Part shown: positions 22,463 to 33,979 of the stretch, in pieces | How the letters are laid out: every line of letters begins with the position of its first letter | Position numbering within the stretch: position 1 is the first letter of the stretch | Translations under genes and position numbers: made by a program | Notes under the pieces: generated by a model | Database searches by the model: none | Seen by the model: the letters and a program-made list of their open reading frames with translations, nothing else | Told to the model about the DNA's origin: nothing | Origin: Haliaeetus albicilla | Taxonomy: Eukaryota; Chordata; Aves; Accipitriformes; Accipitridae | DNA: 64,000 bases | Assembly (NCBI RefSeq): GCF_947461875.1 | Contig: NC_091509.1 | Location: 9,610,001 to 9,674,000, forward strand | Direction: 5' to 3'

Positions 22463-25400
22463 ATGGCATCAGGGACGGTAATGAACGCCACACCTTCAGG
22501 AGGATCGAATGATGTGAGCCTGGAGGAACCAAAGAAGATGACAAGGGAAGACTGGCGGAAAAAAAAAGAATTAGAAGAACAAAGAAAACTAGGAAATGCA
22601 CCCGCTGAAGTGGATGAAGAAGGAAAGTAAGTTTTATTAAAGCTATGGTTATTCTAGAGCTACTGGCTAAAAATGACTTTTTTCCTATTATGATTACAGA
22701 ATGATCCTGAGGGTGATACATGATTTCTACATGACTCATTGTAGAAGTAAACAGTTGAACTTTGTAAATCTGCTTTTAACATTCCAGTCATCCTCAGAAA
22801 ACAAATATTTTCAAAAAAAATGTAGGTTCAGTGTTTATCTACTGTGATCTATTGACAGTGCTGCTAAAAAGTCCCATCTGTGTGGCTACTTGCAAGTGGT
22901 GTTTTGAAAGTGACCAAAAAGTATTACTGGGGAACTTTACTGCATACCTGATCTGTTCCCTCTCTTGCTTCTACAAGGCTTGTTACTTCTGAGAAGAGAC
23001 ATGTTACTATTTTTGTGCTCAGTAACATTGCATAGAATAAGGTATTTGATTTGGAGTCAGCAGTTTAGGTGAATTAGATGGCAAGAAAATCTCAGTGAAA
23101 GTCTGTGTTTATCTAGGAAAATTAGAGTTTATTTTGCAATGCACTGTAACAACTTCATTATTTTATTATCGATTCCAAAGCCCTGAACTTTAATGTGAGA
23201 GTTATTTGTTAGGCTAAGTTGTTGTGGGTTTTTTTCCCTATGCCCTGTATTTATTACACAACATCTTTTACAGAGATATCAATCCTCATATTCCTCAGTA
23301 CATATCCTCAGTACCATGGTACATAGATCCTTCTAAAAGACCTACATTAAAGCATCAGAGACCTCAGCCAGAGAAGCAGAAACAGTATAGCTCCTCTGGA
23401 GATTGGTACAAACGAGGAGTTCAAGAGGTATGTAAAATGTTTTTGTCATAAAATAAAGATTGGTTTGATTCCATGAGGAAATAATTTCTGGTTACATGTT
23501 TTTGAGGGAGACAGGAGCTGGGAATTCTTTTTCAGCAGGCAAGTCACAGTGTCTGGTAGTAATCAAAATATGTGTTATGAGTTTGGGTAGACCATGCACA
23601 CTTTAGTTGTATTGAAAAAATGGTTATTGGGAACACGTATATGAATCTTGCCACAAGTTTATACAACACTGTCTTTTTTTGTTGTTTAGCATGCTGTAGC
23701 AACTAGATATCGTAAAGGAGCTTGCGAGAATTGTGGTGCATTGACACACAAAAAGAAAGACTGCATGGAGGTAAACTTGACTTTTGTTGATGTTTTAATG
23801 GTTTTGAAAACAATGTGAATTCTAATCTTAGCGGAAAACAGCTGGCTATAGATAAAATAAAAACTACTAGTTTTGGAAAAGCTATTTTGAAAAAGGTTAC
23901 AAGCATTGAAAGGTGGCTTGAAAATTTCTAAAGAAATTGTTATGCAGGAAGAGTGAAGGGGAAGAAATGATACTATTCAGGGTGTTGCTCATCAATTCTG
24001 TTTGTGATAAGCACTGCAATAATAGGTGAAAATGTTTAGCTTTTCATGTTAATTTGCTTTAACTCAAGTGCTCCTGTGCCTGTCTTTCTGTTTCATGTCA
24101 GCTAAAGCCATCCCCAGAAACTGTGTTTCAAGTGCTTTCTTAATTGTGGCAAATAGAGTTAGAAATTGATGGGATTTGGAGTCAGTTAAAATACAGAAAT
24201 GAACTACTTGCGTTTATTTACAATTCACAGGCTGATAGTGCTGAATTTAACTGGCTTCAGAGGAGCTCCATTGATACTATTTTTAAAGGGATATCTGAGT
24301 GAGTAACATATTTTAGTGTAATGGACTGATCCAACCGTGGTTTTTTTTTTTCCTTTCAGAGACCCAGGAAAGTTGGAGCAAAATACACAGGCATGAATAT
24401 TGCACCAGATGAACACGTGCAGCCTCAACTGATGTTTGATTATGATGGAAAGCGAGATCGTTGGAATGGTTATAACCCAGAAGAGCACATGAAGATTGTA
24501 GAGGAGTATTCCAAAGTTGATTTGGTGTGTAGGTTCTGTGGTTTACTAGGGAAAGGTTTAGTGTTTGGCTTGGCTGGGAGGAGGAACATTTGTTACGTGC
24601 ACTGTTAATATTAGACCTTGTGCTGTATTCATAATGAAAAAGCGAGATGGGTTCTGTGTTTGATAGCAAACTTCACCTAAACTGAAAATTCAGATCAGAA
24701 CTGGCAACTGAGTATGGGTCTGTACAATAAATGAAGTGTCTCCCCAGATTGCTTACTTTCTAATAGACAAGCCGTAGAATTTATTACCCGAGACACAGAT
24801 TGAATTGCAGGCAAGAAACGAGTTTGTTATCTGGCTGTGTTAGAGCCAATAAATCTATATCTATTTTGTAACTTCATTCATGTTATTTTACTTATGAATC
24901 CTTTTTGTTGCCATGATGGAGCGGTGGACGGTTTGTACCTGTCTTTGTGCAGACTGGCACCTTGCTGTTGCAGTTAACTTTCTATCTGTATGCACCAAAT
25001 CCATGTGGACGTTATTAACTTTTTAGAAGGAAAAAAAAAAAAAAGTTCACTACCTTGGCTGGATGTTGGCTACCTGGTCCAAAAGGTAGTTAGGCGCCTA
25101 ACTTAACTACCTTCAGTGCCTGGTCCTCAGTATTTTCCTATAGTGTGTAGAAAAGCTAATGTTAAGTGTGATCTAATCAGTGTGTATAAATGTCTACTGG
25201 GAGTGTTTAAAGACAGAGCCAGACTCTTCTCAATAGTATACTGTGACAGGACAGGACAAGAAGCAGTGGGCACAAGTGAAATACAAGAAATTCTGTTTGA
25301 ACATAAGAAAAAAATGTTGTACTATAAGGGTGATCAGTGGAACAGCTTGCCCAGTAAGGCTGGGGAGTCTCCATTCTTGGAAGTAATCAAAACTTGCCTA

Positions 25401-28400
25401 GACAGAGTCCTGGGCAACTTGTTGTAGGCACGCCTGCTTTGAGCAGGGGGATTGTCCTTGGCAGTCTCCAGAGGTACCTCCAATATCAACTGTTCTATGG
25501 TTCTGTGATGTCAAACACATACAAAAATTCACTATGTGCAGCTTTAAAATCTTACTTTAGATGCTAGACTTTGGTGCTTCCTGAATGAACCATAAATGCT
25601 TGCAGCATCAGTCACGAAGTACCTTAAGCACTGAAGTTTCTAACTAGAGTACGAGGACACAATTATAAAACTATCTCATAGTAATGGTATAGCTGCATAA
25701 ATTCTAGTAAACTGTTTCATTTAACAGTATAATATAAAATAGTAAAATGGTTAGTATACATAATTTCATTTCCTTGAGGCTCAAAAAACAAATGTGGTAA
25801 AGCATAGGAGTAGAGGTGACAAGCTCTAGGCTGCTGATTTTTTACAAGCACCCAGAGAATTAAAAAACCTTTTTTTTTTTTTTTTGTAATAATACATTTT
25901 AAATGACAGCAGTCACAAGAGATGCTTATGGTAAGTATTACTACACACTCACTACTAAAAAGAAATACTAAAACAAATGCATTTTCATGATACACAGGCC
26001 AAACGTACACTGAAAGCCCAGAAGCTTCAGGAAGAGTTAGCATCAGGAAAGCTGGAGCAAGTGGTAAGTAAACTAAAGCCCAATTTATTTTTGTTGAGGC
26101 TGAATAAATATGCAACAGGTTACTCCTGCTCTCTGATGCTTTTACTCTCTATACAGGGTCTATTATTGGTTTTTATGCCCTTCAGTAATTTAAAGATTTT
26201 CCTAGCACCAGCATATTCTGTGTCACATTCAAGAATTTCAAGCATCTTCTTTCAAATAAGAGTCGTTTTGTTTTCGCCTTATGGGCAAAAATTCTGTGTG
26301 ATTATTATTCTCGCGAAAGTTAATGACACGGCATTTTGGGTCAGAAAAACTTGTTTTCCATGTAGTAATTTTGTTCATGTACTGAAAAGCTTTTTTTGTT
26401 TTTAAAGATTGTTACGTCTGACTAATGTTGAGACAACAGCTAGTACGTGACTGTGGATTGTTTTAGTAATGCTTAGTATAAATTGGAATAGGAAGGTATT
26501 TTCTTTATCTTAGAACCAAACTTGTTTCTTCTTCAGTCGTTGCTATGACTATTTGCAGTGTCTCTGGTTATTTGAAGGCTGAGCATATGTATTTCCCTCT
26601 GGCTTATAACTGCAGAGTTTGCATCTTCCACTAACTTCTACAAGCTCCTCTTGGATTATAGACAATGCTTTTGATACTCTTTGATATAAAATTATAATTT
26701 TAAAAGGCATTTCTGATAATATTCCAAGTTTATAAAGTAGGGGAAAAGTAGAGACTGCTACTGGTCAGAAGTAGGTTTTTTTTAATCAACACTGTGAGAA
26801 AGAAAACACCAAGCAAAAGACTACATACAACTGGGCCTCCATTTTCCAGAGGTTGTCACCTTGCATTTTGTCACTAGATGGCAGAGTGAACTTAATCGCC
26901 AACCCAGCACAAACTACAGCGTTCTGACCTTCCCGATAGAAAAGATTCTTTCTCTTTTTGATGCCTGTTTTCACCACAAAGGAAACATTGTTGGCTTCCA
27001 TACACTTATTCCGTATAAAATGGAGCTGTAAGAAGAACAGTATGTTTGAAACATAAGAGCTGTCTCTGATGGAGAAGACCAAGACTGCTTTGCATAGTCA
27101 GTGCTGGCCAGTTTGCTGATGAGTGTTCCAGGACTCACAGTTGTTTCCATCTTCACTGTTGCAAGTATTCTCAAGTTAGAGGCTAAGCAGGTTAAAAGAA
27201 TAAATTCTGACTATATTTCTCCAGATTAAATTATGGCTTCTGATTCATGCTCGGTATGCCTGTCAATCCTAACTAAATACTTGCTATATGTCATCTTAAT
27301 TTTTTTTTTTAAGCTTTCAGAGTTGAATGTTGGTTATATTTGCATGATATGAAATATTCTAGTCTAAACCATTAGTGTTCAAAGGCATAGCAAGCTCTAA
27401 ATAACAGTGACAGTTCTAGAATTTGCTGTTCTTGCAAAAGCTTGAAAATTTAATTGGGAATACAGTGAAAAGGTCTCCGACGTGTCTGTAATAGAGCTCT
27501 TTCCTAGACCTTTATATAGCAATCTTTGTGCATATTGTGTCACAGGTAAATTTTATTTTGCATCCAACATAAAACTCAGCTTTGATTGCTCTTTATATCC
27601 CTGCCCTCTGTCCTCTCCCCACTATCTTGTCTTCTCTGCTGATGTGCTCTTTGTTTGCTGCAGAACTCCCCAAGACACCAGTGGGGAGAAGAGGAACCAA
27701 ATTCACAGACAGTAAGATGATTACCCACTGCATCACACCATGGGCAGAAAAAAAGACCTGTAGTTAGTGGATCAGTGAAACAAGGGTGGCATAAGGGTTT
27801 GAATGTTGGCTTCATGCCACTGGCTGACTATTCTTTTGGGCATAGGTTGTCGGATTTCACAGAGGCATTTTTGGTTTTGTTTTAATTCCTGTGTGTTGTC
27901 AAACCTTAAAGATACAAGCAAATAACTAGTTTTAATATGTGGTATGTTTTGCCCAAGATAACTGTTTTCTTAATATCATCACAGTTACACTTCTGTAACT
28001 GTTTCCGTATGAGGAAACCTGAAAAACCTGAAACCTGTTGAATGTTAGATTAGCATGACAGCACACTTAAGCCCAGGTAAATGATGCCAGCTTTTAACTA
28101 CAGGGATTGCAGAATTTTTAATGAAACCACTAAAATCAGATTCTCATACTTGTCTCTGGAGTGAATGTCCTCTTTTACTTAGAAGTTTCCCATCTTTCCT
28201 CAGGAAAGAGATCATAACAGTGAAGATGAAGATGAAGATAAATACGCAGATGACATTGATATGCCTGGGCAGAACTTTGACTCTAAAAGACGTATCACCG
28301 TTCGAAATTTACGTATTCGGGAAGATATTGCAAAAGTGAGTAAAGAATTCTTTACAGATATTCTTTTGTATTCGTGAGAGTTAATTTCAAAAAATTGTAC

Positions 28401-31400
28401 GCTCAATTATTAATGAGTTTGCATATGGGTCTTGCGGTTTGGAAGTTAACGTTTGTTCTCAGTTCTATTCCTGCTCATGTCATGACTTCATCAAGGTCAT
28501 TCTTTTACACAGATAGAACTTTTTAAAATGTCTAAGCTGGGCGATACAAGAGTAACTTCAGTTCTTTTAAAATAATAAATATCGAATATCTTGTATGTTG
28601 TTTTCTTTCCCTAGTACTTGAGGAATCTAGATCCGAACTCTGCTTATTATGATCCCAAAACAAGAGCAATGAGGGAGAACCCATATGCCAATACAGGCAA
28701 GAATCCAGACGAGTAAGTTAAATCAGGGTCATGCTTGTGTATCCAACAAAACTGTTAAAAATGAGATTAATAGTTCTGTATTTTCTTTTATCTGTATGTC
28801 CTTTTACTAATGAATCCCTAGACAATTATGGGTAGAAGTAGTAGTAAACATGGAAAAAATTGTTTCATTTAGCAGCATTTTTTGGTTTAGTATATAAAAG
28901 TGGTATTTTAGTAATACTGGCCCTTAATCTTCAGGGATATATGGACCACTATTTAGTGTAATGATCTGTACAAGGGTTAGAACACTGCTGTATCTAGAGG
29001 TGATACCTGTAAACAATAATGATATTTGTGAAGTATTTCAGTAACCAAATCTTAAACTTCATCCCTTCTCTGTGGTACCTAACTAAATGCTTGAACTAGG
29101 AGCAAGAGCTCCTCATACATTAATGGAGTCTGCATAGAAAAGGTCTGAAAGCTTTGGCATTGTCTAGATAACTTAATTAAAAAATGCCATAGGCTGGCTT
29201 TTGGCTGCACATAAGGCTGTCTCACTTAAAACTCAAGTCAAGCACTAGAGCTGTGACCCCGCCTTGACCTGTGTAGTGCTGTGGACTTACAGAGTAGACA
29301 GGCTGTGAGTAGAAACATTTATTCAGAGTACAGTAATTGGATTAGCTTGCTGCCTGAAATAGAATGGCAGTGGCTAAATGCTAGCAAATAATACTCTTTC
29401 CACCTCTCCTTGCCCCCAGCTAGAATAATGCTGGTCAATTCTTTTTTTAGATGCAGATGCTTTCACTTCTCTCTAGAGTCATAATTTGACCTTTGTTGAA
29501 TCTGTGTTTCTGCCACAGCTTTGCAGACTGTAAATTATTCAGAGGGACTTTGGGCAGATGAAAAGAGTGGGAAATTGGGTTGTTAACGTTATTTGATTTT
29601 TCAGCCTGTGTTTCATATGCTCATTCTGAATCTCTTCAAGGGGTGTACAAAAGGTAACTGAGAGCAGTAAAGCTATTACCAGGCTTTAACTCAGTAAAAT
29701 ACACTGGGTCTGGGCAGGAGGAGAGATTCACAAATCCAAAAGCTGAGAATCACTATGCTAGAATATCACCTACCATTTATGCATATTTATTGTGCAGTTC
29801 GATCAAAGTTTGACTCCTGGTGCTTGGTATTCCAGGCAGAGCTCCAGGTTTTGTCATAAGATGTTTCCATGTAAACGTAGGCACCAGGTATTCTGAGTTG
29901 CTATCGTATACTTTCATGATTCTATGGGGAGCCCAGACTTCATTTCATGTATAGAGTTGAATGCTCCTTCCTCTCCCTCCATTCTTAACTCTCAAGGCAC
30001 AAAGGAGAATTTTTACTTTCCTGTTGGTGTTCTATGATTTTATTTAAAAGGAAATCACATTACTTGAATGCTAAGAATCATATTGTTCTTTTCTGCAGAG
30101 TTGGTTACGCAGGTGACAACTTTGTTCGCTACACTGGAGATACCATTTCAATGGCACAGACTCAGCGTAAGTGGGTTTTGGGGTTTTGGTTTTTTTAAGG
30201 AAACAAACTTAAAAGACTTAAGTTAACAATGCTTTCTTGCAAAAGAGAAATAAATCTTCTTAGATTGAGGCTTTCTTTCAAATTACTGCAGAATTAAAGA
30301 TTGTAATTTGATGCCTATGTCAGTTTTAGAATAAATATTGAGTGAAACCTCTTGTGTACACAGTTTTTGCTTGGGAGGCTTATGACAAAGGCTCTGAAGT
30401 TCATCTTCAAGCAGACCCTACAAAATTAGAGCTACTTTATAAATCCTTCAAAGTGAAAAAAGAAGATTTCAAGGCACAGCAGAAAGAAAGCATCCTAGAG
30501 AAGGTAATAGACTTTTGGTTTTATTTAATTAGAATTCTGTTGAGTTTGAAGTCTGGGTCTTGGGGAACAAATAAGGTTACTAATGCTATGTGAAAATGCA
30601 TCAGCTGTTCTCAGTAGCTTAGATTTATAAAAAGAATTTTATATCTATACACACTATCTTATCAATTGGATTCATTATATTATTTAATATAGGAACCTTT
30701 GAAGATCTGCTGGTAGTTCTTTGGATTATTGGGAGCTCTTCCCTTAACTGTCAGAATTTCTCCAGTGAAAAATCTGACAGCAGTATGTAGGAGTGGGAAT
30801 TTAGGGTTTGGGTCTTTTTTTTTTTTAAATAATACCAGTGGTTGAAAAATTCTTTCACAGTTTAGAAGTGTTATCTTTTGTAAAATACCCAAGTTACTAT
30901 CTCCCAAAATTATTTTTTAACTTTTCTTTTTTCTTATATGTGAAAAGCAGAATTTTCAGACTCAAGTTTCAGGTGCAGTATTCTAGATAAATATTTATTT
31001 TATATTTTGCAGCTAGTTTCTTGGACAACTGACAAAGAACTAAGTAATCCATTTAGATTCTAACCTTGTCTACATTCAAGTTTGAAGGGGAACAGGAAGT
31101 ACTGCTCTGGTTATACCAGAGCCTTTTTGTTTGGTCTAAAAAGTTTTCCTGCTTTGAGTCAGGAATATCACTGTTGTAATCCTCCAGGCATTAAAAAAAA
31201 AAACCAAAAACAAACAAACAAAAAAAAACACACAAAAACCAAAACATCAAAAAACACCACAATGGCAATAGGAGGAGAAGTATTTCTCTCTTATCTATTC
31301 ACTAAAGATTAAACTGTCTCCATCCACTTCTTTTATGTCTTCTTCAGAAGGTACTGAAGGTGACATTTTTGAAATGTATACTTAACTGCATAAAAGGTGG

Positions 31401-33979
31401 GGGTTTTTTTTCAAAACTATTATATGTCTTTTCTATTTGCATTTTAGTATGGAGGACAAGAACACCTAGATGCACCACCAGCTGAACTGCTGTTAGCTCA
31501 AACGGAAGATTATGTGGAGTACTCTAGGCATGGAACAGTCATCAAAGGACAAGAGAAAGCTATTGCTTGCTCTAAATATGAAGAGGATGTTAAGATCAAC
31601 AACCATACAGTAAGCCCTAGCTTATGTTAAAATTATAAAAAAAACCAGATTCCTTCCCATTGGAAGGGAATGAGGTATGGTAGGATGCAGTACAATATAA
31701 TACAGCAAATAAATTTCTCCTGTCTCAAATGTGACACTCTCCCTTTTCTACTATGGAGGAATTTCAAATTGTCATGGTTGCGATGTGAATTTGAGGAGTT
31801 GCAATGGCAAACTTAAAGGGGAAGTTACTGTATTTCCCTTTGACTTTGAATATAACTTGACCACATCCTGTTGCTTTTCTCTTTTTTGAAACTGTACCTG
31901 TAAGGCTAATGTAAAATTGCAAAAGTATTTCTCATAACTTTCCCTTCTGGATTGTTTGAATAATTTACTTATCAGGATATAAACTCAGGAATAAATTGCA
32001 GCCTGCCTCTTAAGGGGGTATCATGATGGACATAACTGCCATGGTGTCTTCTCTTTCAGTGCATTTGGGGTTCATATTGGAAGGAAGGCAAGTGGGGTTA
32101 CAAATGCTGCCACTCATTTGTCAAGTATTCATACTGTACAGGAGAAGCTGGGAAAGAAATTGCTGTAAGTATTGTGTTATTTAGTCACTTGGAAAGAGCT
32201 AAAAAGCATTCATCTTCCTACCCAAGTTTTAGACTATTTCACTTTTTTGTTGGTTGGTTGGTTCGGCTGGGTTGGGTTTTTGGAGGGGTTTTTCCCTTTC
32301 AAATGTGCTTAGTAAATGGGTATGCTTTCTCTTGTCTGTTGTATAGAATACTGAAGCAAGCTTACTGGAAGAGCAACCCAGGGAGGAAGAACACATGACA
32401 AAACCCAAAACACTGATGGAGGTAAGTTGTTTTCCTTTCTCAGGAAGGCAGATATTTTTCCTCCACATTTTAAGAGTTGGAAAGATATGTGTAACTACAA
32501 AATTATGTGAGTCATAATGTCTGAAAATTATTAGACTGCATTGTTAGATAATTAACATCTCTCTTGAAAACTAAGCTCTCAAATAGCATTAGTAGATGCT
32601 TGGGATTTAATGGCTTGAACATTATTAAAGCTTGCAAGTTGAATCTTAACGGTCACTGGTTTTTCACCTTACAGATCCACCAAGAGAAACAGAAAGAGAA
32701 GAAAAAGAAGAAGCACAAAAGGAGCTCAAATTCAGATAGTGAGGGTGAAGAGAAAAAGAAGCAGGAAAAACTTAAAAAGGTGCACTATATTCATCAGTGG
32801 GTTTGTGGCAAAAAGAACTTGAAATATATTTTACAACAATGTCAGTTTTATGAAGCCTGTAAGGCAGTTCTTGTGGTATTCTGTGGGATGTTCTTTGATG
32901 CTAATTCTGAGCTAAAGCAAATTTAACATGCTGTTAGATGTTCTAAAGCACATTCCCTATTTCTCAAGCAAACATGCAATAAATACTTAGTTTTGGAAGA
33001 CTTAGTTTAGATGATTTAGAACACTTCTTGTCTAGGCAACTATTACAGATGTAGATTTATATAAGACATTGCAGAACACAATGATTTGTGTATTGAAGAA
33101 AGATGGAGAGGTCAAAAGCACTGTCAAAGCTTAACGTAGCACTTTTTATCCCAGACTTGGGCCCAGTCTCACAGTTAATGCAGTAAATCCATCCACCAAG
33201 CTATCAACTCACTGCTGCTAAACAGCCCTTCCACAAGCACAGCAGCCTGCCTCTGGATATTCAGAGTGTGAAACTAATGTTAAACTATGGTTAATCAAAG
33301 CATGGTACAAATGCAATTTCTTTTCAATAGCAAGAAGGAGCAACAGTAGTAGTTTGAGGAATGGGATAATGTGTATTTCAAAAAGCATTTAAAAAAACAA
33401 TACTCCCTGACAAGGCAGGGTGGAGGGGAACCCCACCAAACAGACCCAGCAAACAAACCCAAGCCACTAAGATCACATGCTTGCTTATCTGCTTTTGTAC
33501 TTGCTGGATCATGATTACATTTTAGGTAAGGCCAAGGAATTTCTTACTTGATTTTGGCAATTGGAAAGAGATTAAAGTATCTTGTTTGCTAAATACCATT
33601 TTACCATCATTTTATATTAAACACTAACAAATGAGCATTAAATGAAGTGTGCTGTAGGTGGGCCAGACAGATGTGCATTGCTTATCCCCCCCATTCTGCC
33701 TGCTGTTTGTTCATTATACTAGAATCTAATACAAACTTTCATTGGTTTTTTTGCTTAACTTTCATTGTGGGGTTTTTTTTTCCTTTGCTTTCATTTCAGG
33801 CACTAAATGCAGAAGAGGCTCGTCTTCTCCACGTTAAAGAAATTATGCAGTTAGATGAGAGGAAGAGACCATACAACAGCGTATATGAAACCAGGGAGCC
33901 AACAGAAGAGGAAATGGAAGCCTATAGAATGAAACGGCAGAGACCTGATGATCCCATGGCCTCTTTTCTTGGACAGTAG
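22463..33979 (+). CDS. SLU7: Pre-mRNA-splicing factor SLU7, complete
   Basis: SLU7 is a nuclear second-step splicing factor that helps hold the free 5' exon and select the correct 3' splice site. The 15 coding exons are 22463-22626, 23274-23427, 23690-23770, 24360-24524, 25998-26063, 27664-27711, 28204-28335, 28615-28712, 30099-30166, 30364-30503, 31448-31609, 32060-32164, 32347-32421, 32675-32779 and 33800-33979. Phases agree and total 1743 nt, giving 580 aa (human 586). The start lies in AAAATGG, followed by a conserved [18 protein letters not shown] run. A CX2CX4HX4C zinc knuckle ([14 protein letters not shown]) is at residues 118-131. An acidic EDEDED run is at 233-238 and the conserved core [13 protein letters not shown] follows. 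A lysine-rich segment occupies the 35-residue penultimate exon (487-521), and the C-terminus is [12 protein letters not shown]. The gene shares its promoter with PTTG1. The codon-rich exons align to human almost without gaps apart from the N-terminus and the 13th/14th coding exons. Confidence 0.98.
25060..25508 (+). mobile_element. Old CR1-type LINE 3' fragment in an SLU7 intron
   Basis: The region between the 4th and 5th coding exons contains an open frame with a degraded CR1 ORF2 C-terminal pattern ([17 protein letters not shown], then a WNSLP stretch and [10 protein letters not shown]). A CTGTTCTATGGTTCTGTGA tail resembling the CR1 3' end closes it. It is more diverged than the CR1 at 51.7 kb and lies in the same orientation as SLU7. 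Its 5' limit is approximate. It has no apparent effect on the flanking splice sites. Confidence 0.65.
26871..26884 (+). promoter_or_regulatory. CTCF-like motif in an SLU7 intron
   Basis: The plus strand reads TCACTAGATGGCAG. It matches the CTCF core at all positions but the first. It lies between the 5th and 6th coding exons of SLU7. The motif match is visible; use as a CTCF site is inferred. Confidence 0.5.
31188..31262. repeat. A-rich low-complexity tract in an SLU7 intron
   Basis: Runs of A are broken by C (CAAA/CAAAA-type units). It is a simple low-complexity tract upstream of the 11th coding exon, without other signals. Confidence 0.7.

Noticed and set aside
28713..30098. Possible snoRNA or other gene in the larger SLU7 introns
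   Set aside because: I looked for C/D-box pairs and other RNA signatures and saw no convincing combination.
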